Assembly: GCF_963576545.1 (NCBI RefSeq)
Contig: NW_026870560.1
Coordinates: forward strand, 746,501-810,500
Direction of reading: 5' to 3'
DNA: 64,000 bases
Source: Limanda limanda
Lineage: Eukaryota > Chordata > Actinopteri > Pleuronectiformes > Pleuronectidae
The translations under genes were made by a program, and so were the position numbers. A model generated the notes under the pieces. That model was given only the letters and a program-made list of their open reading frames with translations. It was not told where the DNA came from and did no database searches. Positions 10,696-25,183 of this stretch are shown here, piece after piece. Position 1 is the first letter of the stretch. The number at the start of each line of letters is the position of its first letter.

Positions 10696-13600
10696 AAGTC
10701 TCTCCGACCTTCACAAAAAAAGTTATTCAAGAATATCTCTTTCTCCTATTTGCTTTCATCCCTAACCCTAACCCTAACCCTTCCGAAAGTCGGAGAAGCT
10801 CAAGGATGGTACCGATCGATGCGCGCTACCCCATTTAGTGGGGGTAGAGCCAACTTGCAAGTCTCTCCGACCTTCACAAAAAAAGTTATTCAAGAATATC
10901 TCTTTCTCCTATGTGCTTTCATCCCTAACCCTAACCCTAACCCTTCCGAAAGTCGGAGAAGCTCAAGGATGGTACCGATCGATGCGCGCTACCCCATTTA
11001 GTGGGGGTAGAGCCTACTTGCAAGTCTCTCCGACCTTCACAAAAAAAGTTATTCAAGAATATCTCCTCAGATTTGGGGGAATTTCGTCGGTCGACCTCTT
11101 CCGAAGGTCGTACAAGCTCGGGGATGGTACCAATCGATCCGCAGGACCCAAATTAGTCCAGATGCAACCACTTTCCAAGTCTCTCCGACCTTCACAAAAA
11201 AAGTTATTCAAGAATATCTCTTTCTCCTATGTGCTTTCATCCCTAACCCTAACCCTAACCCTTCCGAAAGTCGGAGAAGCTCAAGGATGGTACCGATCGA
11301 TGCGCGCTACCCCATTTAGTGGGGGTAGAGCCTACTTGCAAGTCTCTCCGACCTTAACCAAAAAAGTTATTCAAGAATATCTCTTTCTCCTATGTGCTTT
11401 CATCCCTAACCCTAACCCTAACCCTTCCGAAAGTCGGAGAAGCTCAAGGATGGTACCGATCGATGCGCGCTACCCCATTTAGTGGGGGTAGAGCCTACTT
11501 GCAAGTCTCTCCGACCTTCACAAAAAAAGTTATTCAAGAATATCTCTTTCTCCTATGTGCTTTCATCCCTAACCCTAACCCTAACCCTTCCGAAAGTCGG
11601 AGAAGCTCAAGGATGGTACCGATCGATGCGCGCTACCCCATTTAGTGGGGGTAGAGCCTACTTGCAAGTCTCTCCGACCTTCACAAAAAAAGTTATTCAA
11701 GAATATCTCTTTCTCCTATGTGCTTTCATCCCTAACCCTAACCCTAACCCTTCCGAAAGTCGGAGAAGCTCAAGGATGGTACCGATCGATGTGCGCTACC
11801 CCATTTAGTGGGGGTAGAGCCTACTTGCAAGTCTCTCCGACCTTCACAAAAAAAGTTATTCAAGAATATCTCCTCAGATTTGGGGGAATTTCGTCGGTCG
11901 ACCTCTTCCGAAGGTCGTACAAGCTCGGGGATGGTACCAATCGATCCGCAGGACCCAAATTAGTCCAGATGCAACCACTTTCCAAGTCTCTCCGACCTTC
12001 ACAAAAAAAGTTATTCAAGAATATCTCTTTCTCCTATGTGCTTTCATCCCTAACCCTAACCCTAACCCTTCCGAAAGTCGGAGAAGCTCAAGGATGGTAC
12101 CGATCGATGCGCGCTACCCTATTTAGTGGGGGTAGAGCCTACTTGCAAGTCTCTCCGACCTTCACAAAAAAAGTTATTCAAGAATATCTCTTTCTCCTAT
12201 GTGCTTTCATCCCTAACCCTAACCCTAACCCTTCCGAAAGTCGGAGAAGCTCAAGGATGGTACCGATCGATGCGCGCTACCCCATTTAGTGGGGGTAGAG
12301 CCTACTTGCAAGTCTCTCCGACCTTCACAAAAAAAGTTATTCAAGAATATCTCTTTCTCCTATGTGCTTTCATCCCTAACCCTAACCCTAACCCTTCCGA
12401 AAGTCGGAGAAGCTCAAGGATGGTACCGATCGATGCGCGCTACCCCATTTAGTGGGGGTAGAGCCTACTTGCAAGTCTCTCCGACCTTCACAAAAAAAGT
12501 TATTCAAGAATATCTCCTCAGATTTGGGGGAATTTCGTCGGTCGACCTCTTTCGAAGGTCGTACAAGCTCGGGGATGGTACCAATCGATCCGCAGGACCC
12601 AAATTAGTCCAGATGCAACCACTTTCCAAGTCTCTCCGACCTTCACAAAAAAAGTTATTCAAGAATATCTCTTTCTCCTATGTGCTTTCATCCCTAACCC
12701 TAACCCTAACCCTTCCGAAAGTCGGAGAAGCTCAAGGATGGTACTGATCGATGCGCGTTACCCTATTTAGTGGGGGTAGAGCCTACTTGCAAGTCTCTCC
12801 GACCTTCACAAAAAAAGTTATTCAAGAATATCTCTTTCTCCTATGTGCTTTCATCCCTAACCCTAACCCTAACCCTTCCGAAAGTCGGAGAAGCTCAAGG
12901 ATGGTACCGATCGATGCGCGCTACCCCATTTAGTGGGGGTAGAGCCTACTTGCAAGTCTCTCCGACCTTCACAAAAAAAGTTATTCAAGAATATCTCTTT
13001 CTCCTATGTGCTTTCATCCCTAACCCTAACCCTAACCCTTCCGAAAGTCGGAGAAGCTCAAGGATGGTACCGATCGATGCGCGCTACCCCATTTAGTGGG
13101 GGTAGAGCCTACTTGCAAGTCTCTCCGACCTTCACAAAAAAAGTTATTCAAGAATATCTCCTCAGATTTGGGGGAATTTCGTCGGTCGACCTCTTCCGAA
13201 GGTCGTACAAGCTCGGGGATGGTACCAATCGATCCGCAGGACCCAAATTAGTCCAGATGCAACCACTTTCCAAGTCTCTCCGACCTTCACAAAAAAAGTT
13301 ATTCAAGAATATCTCTTTCTCCTATGTGCTTTCATCCCTAACCCTAACCCTAACCCTTCCGAAAGTCGGAGAAGCTCAAGGATGGTACCGATCGATGCGC
13401 GCTACCCCATTTAGTGGGGGTAGAGCCTACTTGCAAGTCTCTCCGACCTTCACAAAAAAAGTTATTCAAGAATATCTCTTTCTCCTATGTGCTTTCATCC
13501 CTAACCCTAACCCTAACCCTTCCGAAAGTCGGAGAAGCTCAAGGATGGTACCGATCGATGCGCGCTACCCCATTTAGTGGGGGTAGAGCCTACTTGCAAG

Positions 13601-14559
13601 TCTCTCCGACCTTCACAAAAAAAGTTATTCAAGAAAATCTCTTTCTCCTATGTGCTTTCATCCCTAACCCTAACCCTAACCCTTCCGAAAGTCGGAGAAG
13701 CTCAAGGATGGTACCGATCGATGCGCGCTACCCCATTTAGTGGGGGTAGAGCCTACTTGCAAGTCTCTCCGACCTTCACAAAAAAAGTTATTCAAGAATA
13801 TCTCTTTCTCCTATGTGCTTTCATCCCTAACCCTAACCCTAACCCTTCCGAAAGTCGGAGAAGCTCAAGGATGGTACCGATCGATGCGCGCAACCCCATT
13901 TAGTGGGGGTAGAGCCTACTTGCAAGTCTCTCCGACCTTCACAAAAAAAGTTATTCAAGAATATCTCCTCAGATTTGGGGGAATTTCGTCGGTCGACCTC
14001 TTCCGAAGGTCGTACAAGCTCGGGGATGGTACCAATCGATCCGCAGGACCCAAATTAGTCCAGATGCAACCACTTTCCAAGTCTCTCCGACCTTCACAAA
14101 AAAAGTTATTCAAGAATATCTCTTTCTCCTATGTGCTTTCATCCCTAACCCTAACCCTAACCCTTCCGAAAGTCGGAGAAGCTCAAGGATGGTACCGATC
14201 GATGCGCGCTACCCCATTTAGTGGGGGTAGAGCCTACTTGCAAGTCTCTCCGACCTTCACAAAAAAAGTTATTCAAGAATATCTCCTCAGATTTGGGGGA
14301 ATTTCGTCGGTCGACCTCTTCCGAAGGTCGTACAAGCTCGGGGATGGTACCAATCGATCCGCAGGACCCAAATTAGTCCAGATGCAACCACTTTCCAAGT
14401 CTCTCCGACCTTCACAAAAAAAGTTATTCAAGAATATCTCTTTCTACTATGTGCTTTCATCCCTAACCCTAACCCTAACCCTTCCGAAAGTCGGAGAAGC
14501 TCAAGGATGGTACCGATCGATGCGCGCTACCCCATTTAGTGGGGGCAGAGCCTACTTGC
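10696..14559 (+). repeat. Region III HOR copy 1 (3864 bp, 18 A + 6 B)
   Basis: This runs from one 'ctatttgc' marker monomer to the next. It matches the following copy at offset 3864 from about 9897/13761 to about 12791/16655, after which the order differs (A A B here, A B there). It contains the private 'accttaacc' change at 11357-11359. Confidence 0.88.
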
Positions 14560-17298
14560 AAGTCTCTCCGACCTTCACAAAAAAAGTTATTCAAGAATAT
14601 CTCTTTCTCCTATTTGCTTTCATCCCTAACCCTAACCCTAACCCTTCCGAAAGTCGGAGAAGCTCAAGGATGGTACCGATCGATGCGCGCTACCCCATTT
14701 AGTGGGGGTAGAGCCAACTTGCAAGTCTCTCCGACCTTCACAAAAAAAGTTATTCAAGAATATCTCTTTCTCCTATGTGCTTTCATCCCTAACCCTAACC
14801 CTAACCCTTCCGAAAGTCGGAGAAGCTCAAGGATGGTACCGATCGATGCGCGCTACCCCATTTAGTGGGGGTAGAGCCTACTTGCAAGTCTCTCCGACCT
14901 TCACAAAAAAAGTTATTCAAGAATATCTCCTCAGATTTGGGGGAATTTCGTCGGTCGACCTCTTCCGAAGGTCGTACAAGCTCGGGGATGGTACCAATCG
15001 ATCCGCAGGACCCAAATTAGTCCAGATGCAACCACTTTCCAAGTCTCTCCGACCTTCACAAAAAAAGTTATTCAAGAATATCTCTTTCTCCTATGTGCTT
15101 TCATCCCTAACCCTAACCCTAACCCTTCCGAAAGTCGGAGAAGCTCAAGGATGGTACCGATCGATGCGCGCTACCCCATTTAGTGGGGGTAGAGCCTACT
15201 TGCAAGTCTCTCCGACCTTCACCAAAAAAGTTATTCAAGAATATCTCTTTCTCCTATGTGCTTTCATCCCTAACCCTAACCCTAACCCTTCCGAAAGTCG
15301 GAGAAGCTCAAGGATGGTACCGATCGATGCGCGCTACCCCATTTAGTGGGGGTAAAGCCTACTTGCAAGTCTCTCCGACCTTCACAAAAAAAGTTATTCA
15401 AGAATATCTCTTTCTCCTATGTGCTTTCATCCCTAACCCTAACCCTAACCCTTCCGAAAGTCGGAGAAGCTCAAGGATGGTACCGATCGATGCGCGCTAC
15501 CCCATTTAGTGGGGGTAGAGCCTACTTGCAAGTCTCTCCGACCTTCACAAAAAAAGTTATTCAAGAATATCTCTTTCTCCTATGTGCTTTCATCCCTAAC
15601 CCTAACCCTAACCCTTCCGAAAGTCGGAGAAGCTCAAGGATGGTACCGATCGATGTGCGCTACCCCATTTAGTGGGGGTAGAGCCTACTTGCAAGTCTCT
15701 CCGACCTTCACAAAAAAAGTTATTCAAGAATATCTCCTCAGATTTGGGGGAATTTCGTCGGTCGACCTCTTCCGAAGGTCGTACAAGCTCGGGGATGGTA
15801 CCAATCGATCCGCAGGACCCAAATTAGTCCAGATGCAACCACTTTCCAAGTCTCTCCGACCTTCACAAAAAAAGTTATTCAAGAATATCTCTTTCTCCTA
15901 TGTGCTTTCATCCCTAACCCTAACCCTAACCCTTCCGAAAGTCGGAGAAGCTCAAGGATGGTACCGATCGATGCGCGCTACCCTATTTAGTGGGGGTAGA
16001 GCCTACTTGCAAGTCTCTCCGACCTTCACAAAAAAAGTTATTCAAGAATATCTCTTTCTCCTATGTGCTTTCATCCCTAACCCTAACCCTAACCCTTCCG
16101 AAAGTCGGAGAAGCTCAAGGATGGTACCGATCGATGCGCGCTACCCCATTTAGTGGGGGTAGAGCCTACTTGCAAGTCTCTCCGACCTTCACAAAAAAAG
16201 TTATTCAAGAATATCTCTTTCTCCTATGTGCTTTCATCCCTAACCCTAACCCTAACCCTTCCGAAAGTCGGAGAAGCTCAAGGATGGTACCGATCGATGT
16301 GCGCTACCCCATTTAGTGGGGGTAGAGCCTACTTGCAAGTCTCTCCGACCTTCACAAAAAAAGTTATTCAAGAATATCTCCTCAGATTTGGGGGAATTTC
16401 GTCGGTCGACCTCTTTCGAAGGTCGTACAAGCTCGGGGATGGTACCAATCGATCCGCAGGACCCAAATTAGTCCAGATGCAACCACTTTCCAAGTCTCTC
16501 CGACCTTCACAAAAAAAGTTATTCAAGAATATCTCTTTCTCCTATGTGCTTTCATCCCTAACCCTAACCCTAACCCTTCCGAAAGTCGGAGAAGCTCAAG
16601 GATGGTACCGATCGATGCGCGCTACCCTATTTAGTGGGGGTAGAGCCTACTTGCAAGTCTCTCCGACCTTCACAAAAAAAGTTATTCAAGAATATCTCTT
16701 TCTCCTATGTGCTTTCATCCCTAACCCTAACCCTAACCCTTCCGAAAGTCGGAGAAGCTCAAGGATGGTACCGATCGATGTGCGCTACCCCATTTAGTGG
16801 GGGTAGAGCCAACTTGCAAGTCTCTCCGACCTTCACAAAAAAAGTTATTCAAGAATATCTCCTCAGATTTGGGGGAATTTCGTCGGTCGACCTCTTCCGA
16901 AGGTCGTACAAGCTCGGGGATGGTACCAATCGATCCGCAGGACCCAAATTAGTCCAGATGCAACCACTTTCCAAGTCTCTCCGACCTTCACAAAAAAAGT
17001 TATTCAAGAATATCTCTTTCTCCTATGTGCTTTCATCCCTAACCCTAACCCTAACCCTTCCGAAAGTCGGAGAAGCTCAAGGATGGTACCGATCGATGCG
17101 CGCTACCCCATTTAGTGGGGGTAGAGCCTACTTGCAAGTCTCTCCGACCTTCACAAAAAAAGTTATTCAAGAATATCTCTTTCTCCTATGTGCTTTCATC
17201 CCTAACCCTAACCCTAACCCTTCCGAAAGTCGGAGAAGCTCAAGGATGGTACCGATCGATGCGCGCTACCCCATTTAGTGGGGGCAGAGCCTACTTGC
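14560..17298 (+). repeat. Region III HOR copy 2, shortened (2739 bp, 13 A + 4 B)
   Basis: This is the shortest marker-to-marker unit. Against copy 3 it matches at offset 2739 up to the short A at 17943 and at 2733 after it. It lacks a 1288-bp eight-monomer block present in copy 3. The difference is a whole number of monomers, as expected from unequal exchange in register. Confidence 0.88.
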
Positions 17299-20200
17299 AA
17301 GTCTCTCCGACCTTCACAAAAAAAGTTATTCAAGAATATCTCTTTCTCCTATTTGCTTTCATCCCTAACCCTAACCCTAACCCTTCCGAAAGTCGGAGAA
17401 GCTCAAGGATGGTACCGATCGATGCGCGCTACCCCATTTAGTGGGGGTAGAGCCAACTTGCAAGTCTCTCCGACCTTCACAAAAAAAGTTATTCAAGAAT
17501 ATCTCTTTCTCCTATGTGCTTTCATCCCTAACCCTAACCCTAACCCTTCCGAAAGTCGGAGAAGCTCAAGGATGGTACCGATCGATGCGCGCTACCCCAT
17601 TTAGTGGGGGTAGAGCCTACTTGCAAGTCTCTCCGACCTTCACAAAAAAAGTTATTCAAGAATATCTCCTCAGATTTGGGGGAATTTCGTCGGTCGACCT
17701 CTTCCGAAGGTCGTACAAGCTCGGGGATGGTACCAATCGATCCGCAGGACCCAAATTAGTCCAGATGCAACCACTTTCCAAGTCTCTCCGACCTTCACAA
17801 AAAAAGTTATTCAAGAATATCTCTTTCTCCTATGTGCTTTCATCCCTAACCCTAACCCTAACCCTTCCGAAAGTCGGAGAAGCTCAAGGATGGTACCGAT
17901 CGATGCGCGCTACCCCATTTAGTGGGGGTAGAGCCTACTTGCAAGTCTCTCCGACCTTCACCAAAAAAGTTATTCAAGAATATCTCTTTCTCCTATGTGC
18001 TTTCATCCCTAACCCTAACCCTTCCGAAAGTCGGAGAAGCTCAAGGATGGTACCGATCGATGCGCGCTACCCCATTTAGTGGGGGTAGAGCCTACTTGCA
18101 AGTCTCTCCGACCTTCACAAAAAAAGTTATTCAAGAATATCTCTTTCTCCTATGTGCTTTCATCCCTAACCCTAACCCTAACCCTTCCGAAAGTCGGAGA
18201 AGCTCAAGGATGGTACCGATCGATGCGCGCTACCCCATTTAGTGGGGGTAGAGCCTACTTGCAAGTCTCTCCGACCTTCACAAAAAAAGTTATTCAAGAA
18301 TATCTCTTTCTCCTATGTGCTTTCATCCCTAACCCTAACCCTAACCCTTCCGAAAGTCGGAGAAGCTCAAGGATGGTACCGATCGATGTGCGCTACCCCA
18401 TTTAGTGGGGGTAGAGCCTACTTGCAAGTCTCTCCGACCTTCACAAAAAAAGTTATTCAAGAATATCTCCTCAGATTTGGGGGAATTTCGTCGGTCGACC
18501 TCTTCCGAAGGTCGTACAAGCTCGGGGATGGTACCAATCGATCCGCAGGACCCAAATTAGTCCAGATGCAACCACTTTCCAAGTCTCTCCGACCTTCACA
18601 AAAAAAGTTATTCAAGAATATCTCTTTCTCCTATGTGCTTTCATCCCTAACCCTAACCCTAACCCTTCCGAAAGTCGGAGAAGCTCTAGGATGGTACCGA
18701 TCGATGCGCGCTACCCTATTTAGTGGGGGTAGAGCCTACTTGCAAGTCTCTCCGACCTTCACAAAAAAAGTTATTCAAGAATATCTCTTTCTCCTATGTG
18801 CTTTCATCCCTAACCCTAACCCTAACCCTTCCGAAAGTCGGAGAAGCTCAAGGATGGTACCGATCGATGCGCGCTACCCCATTTAGTGGGGGTAGAGCCT
18901 ACTTGCAAGTCTCTCCGACCTTCACAAAAAAAGTTATTCAAGAATATCTCTTTCTCCTATGTGCTTTCATCCCTAACCCTAACCCTAACCCTTCCGAAAG
19001 TCGGAGAAGCTCAAGGATGGTACCGATCGATGTGCGCTACCCCATTTAGTGGGGGTAGAGCCTACTTGCAAGTCTCTCCGACCTTCACAAAAAAAGTTAT
19101 TCAAGAATATCTCCTCAGATTTGGGGGAATTTCGTCGGTCGACCTCTTTCGAAGGTCGTACAAGCTCGGGGATGGTACCAATCGATCCGCAGGACCCAAA
19201 TTAGTCCAGATGCAACCACTTTCCAAGTCTCTCCGACCTTCACAAAAAAAGTTATTCAAGAATATCTCTTTCTCCTATGTGCTTTCATCCCTAACCCTAA
19301 CCCTAACCCTTCCGAAAGTCGGAGAAGCTCAAGGATGGTACCGATCGATGCGCGTTACCCTATTTAGTGGGGGTAGAGCCTACTTGCAAGTCTCTCCGAC
19401 CTTCACAAAAAAAGTTATTCAAGAATATCTCTTTCTCCTATGTGCTTTCATCCCTAACCCTAACCCTAACCCTTCCGAAAGTCGGAGAAGCTCAAGGATG
19501 GTACCGATCGATGCGCGCTACCCCATTTAGTGGGGGTAGAGCCTACTTGCAAGTCTCTCCGACCTTCACAAAAAAAGTTATTCAAGAATATCTCTTTCTC
19601 CTATGTGCTTTCATCCCTAACCCTAACCCTAACCCTTCCAAAAGTCGGAGAAGCTCAAGGATGGTACCGATCGATGCGCGCTACCCCATTTAGTGGGGGT
19701 AGAGCCTACTTGCAAGTCTCTCCGACCTTCACAAAAAAAGTTATTCAAGAATATCTCCTCAGATTTGGGGGAATTTCGTCGGTCGACCTCTTCCGAAGGT
19801 CGTACAAGCTCGGGGATGGTACCAATCGATCCGCAGGACCCAAATTAGTCCAGATGCAACCACTTTCCAAGTCTCTCCGACCTTCACAAAAAAAGTTATT
19901 CAAGAATATCTCTTTCTCCTATGTGCTTTCATCCCTAACCCTAACCCTAACCCTTCCGAAAGTCGGAGAAGCTCAAGGATGGTACCGATCGATGCGCGCT
20001 ACCCTATTTAGTGGGGGTAGAGCCTACTTGCAAGTCTCTCCGACCTTCACAAAAAAAGTTATTCAAGAATATCTCTTTCTCCTATGTGCTTTCATCCCTA
20101 ACCCTAACCCTAACCCTTCCGAAAGTCGGAGAAGCTCAAGGATGGTACCGATCGATGCGCGCTACCCCATTTAGTGGGGGTAGAGCCTACTTGCAAGTCT

Positions 20201-21319
20201 CTCCGACCTTCACAAAAAAAGTTATTCAAGAATATCTCTTTCTCCTATGTGCTTTCATCCCTAACCCTAACCCTAACCCTTCCGAAAGTCGGAGAAGCTC
20301 AAGGATGGTACCGATCGATGTGCGCTACCCCATTTAGTGGGGGTAGAGCCTACTTGCAAGTCTCTCCGACCTTCACAAAAAAAGTTATTCAAGAATATCT
20401 CCTCAGATTTGGGGGAATTTCGTCGGTCGACCTCTTTCGAAGGTCGTACAAGCTCGGGGATGGTACCAATCGATCCGCAGGACCCAAATTAGTCCAGATG
20501 CAACCACTTTCCAAGTCTCTCCGACCTTCACAAAAAAAGTTATTCAAGAATATCTCTTTCTCCTATGTGCTTTCATCCCTAACCCTAACCCTAACCCTTC
20601 CGAAAGTCGGAGAAGCTCAAGGATGGTACCGATCGATGCGCGCTACCCTATTTAGTGGGGGTAGAGCCTACTTGCAAGTCTCTCCGACCTTCACAAAAAA
20701 AGTTATTCAAGAATATCTCTTTCTCCTATGTGCTTTCATCCCTAACCCTAACCCTAACCCTTCCGAAAGTCGGAGAAGCTCAAGGATGGTACCGATCGAT
20801 GCGCGCTACCCCATTTAGTGGGGGTAGAGCCAACTTGCAAGTCTCTCCGACCTTCACAAAAAAAGTTATTCAAGAATATCTCCTCAGATTTGGGGGAATT
20901 TCGTCGGTCGACCTCTTCCGAAGGTCGTACAAGCTCGGGGATGGTACCAATCGATCCGCAGGACCCAAATTAGTCCAGATGCAACCACTTTCCAAGTCTC
21001 TCCGACCTTCACAAAAAAAGTTATTCAAGAATATCTCTTTCTCCTATGTGCTTTCATCCCTAACCCTAACCCTAACCCTTCCGAAAGTCGGAGAAGCTCA
21101 AGGATGGTACCGATCGATGCGCGCTACCCCATTTAGTGGGGGTAGAGCCTACTTGCAAGTCTCTCCGACCTTCACAAAAAAAGTTATTCAAGAATATCTC
21201 TTTCTCCTATGTGCTTTCATCCCTAACCCTAACCCTAACCCTTCCGAAAGTCGGAGAAGCTCAAGGATGGTACCGATCGATGCGCGCTACCCCATTTAGT
21301 GGGGGCAGAGCCTACTTGC
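17299..21319 (+). repeat. Region III HOR copy 3, expanded (4021 bp, 19 A + 6 B)
   Basis: The segment from A18907 is followed 1288 bp later (A20195) by a closely related segment, an internal tandem gain of six A and two B relative to copy 2. It also contains one 157-bp A at 17943 that is not shared with copies 2, 4 or 5 at the homologous position. Confidence 0.87.
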
Positions 21320-24300
21320 AAGTCTCTCCGACCTTCACAAAAAAAGTTATTCAAGAATATCTCTTTCTCCTATTTGCTTTCATCCCTAACCCTAACCCTA
21401 ACCCTTCCGAAAGTCGGAGAAGCTCAAGGATGGTACCGATCGATGCGCGCTACCCCATTTAGTGGGGGTAGAGCCAACTTGCAAGTCTCTCCGACCTTCA
21501 CAAAAAAAGTTATTCAAGAATATCTCTTTCTCCTATGTGCTTTCATCCCTAACCCTAACCCTAACCCTTCCGAAAGTCGGAGAAGCTCAAGGATGGTACC
21601 GATCGATGCGCGCTACCCCATTTAGTGGGGGTAGAGCCTACTTGCAAGTCTCTCCGACCTTCACAAAAAAAGTTATTCAAGAATATCTCCTCAGATTTGG
21701 GGGAATTTCGTCGGTCGACCTCTTCCGAAGGTCGTACAAGCTCGGGGATGGTACCAATCGATCCGCAGGACCCAAATTAGTCCAGATGCAACCACTTTCC
21801 AAGTCTCTCCGACCTTCACAAAAAAAGTTATTCAAGAATATCTCTTTCTCCTATGTGCTTTCATCCCTAACCCTAACCCTAACCCTTCCGAAAGTCGGAG
21901 AAGCTCAAGGATGGTACCGATCGATGCGCGCTACCCCATTTAGTGGGGGTAGAGCCTACTTGCAAGTCTCTCCGACCTTCACCAAAAAAGTTATTCAAGA
22001 ATATCTCTTTCTCCTATGTGCTTTCATCCCTAACCCTAACCCTAACCCTTCCGAAAGTCGGAGAAGCTCAAGGATGGTACCGATCGATGCGCGCTACCCC
22101 ATTTAGTGGGGGTAGAGCCTACTTGCAAGTCTCTCCGACCTTCACAAAAAAAGTTATTCAAGAATATCTCTTTCTCCTATGTGCTTTCATCCCTAACCCT
22201 AACCCTAACCCTTCCGAAAGTCGGAGAAGCTCAAGGATGGTACCGATCGATGCGCGCTACCCCATTTAGTGGGGGTAGAGCCTACTTGCAAGTCTCTCCG
22301 ACCTTCACAAAAAAAGTTATTCAAGAATATCTCTTTCTCCTATGTGCTTTCATCCCTAACCCTAACCCTAACCCTTCCAAAAGTCGGAGAAGCTCAAGGA
22401 TGGTACCGATCGATGTGCGCTACCCCATTTAGTGGGGGTAGAGCCTACTTGCAAGTCTCTCCGACCTTCACAAAAAAAGTTATTCAAGAATATCTCCTCA
22501 GATTTGGGGGAATTTCGTCGGTCGACCTCTTCCGAAGGTCGTACAAGCTCGGGGATGGTACCAATCGATCCGCAGGACCCAAATTAGTCCAGATGCAACC
22601 ACTTTCCAAGTCTCTCCGACCTTCACAAAAAAAGTTATTCAAGAATATCTCTTTCTCCTATGTGCTTTCATCCCTAACCCTAACCCTAACCCTTCCGAAA
22701 GTCGGAGAAGCTCAAGGATGGTACCGATCGATGCGCGCTACCCTATTTAGTGGGGGTAGAGCCTACTTGCAAGTCTCTCCGACCTTCACAAAAAAAGTTA
22801 TTCAAGAATATCTCTTTCTCCTATGTGCTTTCATCCCTAACCCTAACCCTAACCCTTCCGAAAGTCGGAGAAGCTCAAGGATGGTACCGATCGATGCGCG
22901 CTACCCCATTTAGTGGGGGTAGAGCCTACTTGCAAGTCTCTCCGACCTTCACAAAAAAAGTTATTCAAGAATATCTCTTTCTCCTATGTGCTTTCATCCC
23001 TAACCCTAACCCTAACCCTTCCGAAAGTCGGAGAAGCTCAAGGATGGTACCGATCGATGTGCGCTACCCCATTTAGTGGGGGTAGAGCCTACTTGCAAGT
23101 CTCTCCGACCTTCACAAAAAAAGTTATTCAAGAATATCTCCTCAGATTTGGGGGAATTTCGTCGGTCGACCTCTTTCGAAGGTCGTACAAGCTCGGGGAT
23201 GGTACCAATCGATCCGCAGGACCCAAATTAGTCCAGATGCAACCACTTTCCAAGTCTCTCCGACCTTCACAAAAAAAGTTATTCAAGAATATCTCTTTCT
23301 CCTATGTGCTTTCATCCCTAACCCTAACCCTAACCCTTCCGAAAGTCGGAGAAGCTCAAGGATGGTACCGATCGATGCGCGTTACCCTATTTAGTGGGGG
23401 TAGAGCCTACTTGCAAGTCTCTCCGACCTTCACAAAAAAAGTTATTCAAGAATATCTCTTTCTCCTATGTGCTTTCATCCCTAACCCTAACCCTAACCCT
23501 TCCGAAAGTCGGAGAAGCTCAAGGATGGTACCGATCGATGCGCGCTACCCCATTTAGTGGGGGTAGAGCCTACTTGCAAGTCTCTCCGACCTTCACAAAA
23601 AAAGTTATTCAAGAATATCTCTTTCTCCTATGTGCTTTCATCCCTAACCCTAACCCTAACCCTTCCAAAAGTCGGAGAAGCTCAAGGATGGTACCGATCG
23701 ATGCGCGCTACCCCATTTAGTGGGGGTAGAGCCTACTTGCAAGTCTCTCCGACCTTCACAAAAAAAGTTATTCAAGAATATCTCCTCAGATTTGGGGGAA
23801 TTTCGTCGGTCGACCTCTTCCGAAGGTCGTACAAGCTCGGGGATGGTACCAATCGATCCGCAGGACCCAAATTAGTCCAGATGCAACCACTTTCCAAGTC
23901 TCTCCGACCTTCACAAAAAAAGTTATTCAAGAATATCTCTTTCTCCTATGTGCTTTCATCCCTAACCCTAACCCTAACCCTTCCGAAAGTCGGAGAAGCT
24001 CAAGGATGGTACCGATCGATGCGCGCTACCCCATTTAGTGGGGGTAGAGCCTACTTGCAAGTCTCTCCGACCTTCACAAAAAAAGTTATTCAAGAATATC
24101 TCTTTCTCCTATGTGCTTTCATCCCTAACCCTAACCCTAACCCTTCCGAAAGTCGGAGAAGCTCAAGGATGGTACCGATCGATGCGCGCTACCCCATTTA
24201 GTGGGGGTAGAGCCTACTTGCAAGTCTCTCCGACCTTCACAAAAAAAGTTATTCAAGAATATCTCTTTCTCCTATGTGCTTTCATCCCTAACCCTAACCC

Positions 24301-25183
24301 TAACCCTTCCGAAAGTCGGAGAAGCTCAAGGATGGTACCGATCGATGCGCGCTACCCCATTTAGTGGGGGTAGAGCCTACTTGCAAGTCTCTCCGACCTT
24401 CACAAAAAAAGTTATTCAAGAATATCTCTTTCTCCTATGTGCTTTCATCCCTAACCCTAACCCTAACCCTTCCGAAAGTCGGAGAAGCTCAAGGATGGTA
24501 CCGATCGATGCGCGCAACCCCATTTAGTGGGGGTAGAGCCTACTTGCAAGTCTCTCCGACCTTCACAAAAAAAGTTATTCAAGAATATCTCCTCAGATTT
24601 GGGGGAATTTCGTCGGTCGACCTCTTCCGAAGGTCGTACAAGCTCGGGGATGGTACCAATCGATCCGCAGGACCCAAATTAGTCCAGATGCAACCACTTT
24701 CCAAGTCTCTCCGACCTTCACAAAAAAAGTTATTCAAGAATATCTCTTTCTCCTATGTGCTTTCATCCCTAACCCTAACCCTAACCCTTCCGAAAGTCGG
24801 AGAAGCTCAAGGATAGTACCGATCGATGCGCGCTACCCCATTTAGTGGGGGTAGAGCCTACTTGCAAGTCTCTCCGACCTTCACAAAAAAAGTTATTCAA
24901 GAATATCTCCTCAGATTTGGGGGAATTTCGTCGGTCGACCTCTTCCGAAGGTCGTACAAGCTCGGGGATGGTACCAATCGATCCGCAGGACCCAAATTAG
25001 TCCAGATGCAACCACTTTCCAAGTCTCTCCGACCTTCACAAAAAAAGTTATTCAAGAATATCTCTTTCTCCTATGTGCTTTCATCCCTAACCCTAACCCT
25101 AACCCTTCCGAAAGTCGGAGAAGCTCAAGGATGGTACCGATCGATGCGCGCTACCCCATTTAGTGGGGGCAGAGCCTACTTGC
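21320..25183 (+). repeat. Region III HOR copy 4 (3864 bp, 18 A + 6 B)
   Basis: This matches copy 3 at offset 4021, then 4027 after the 6-bp difference, until about 24222. It then switches to an A A B A B order resembling the junction at 13761-14397. A G-to-A change near 24816 ('ggatagtacc') is private in this context. Confidence 0.87.
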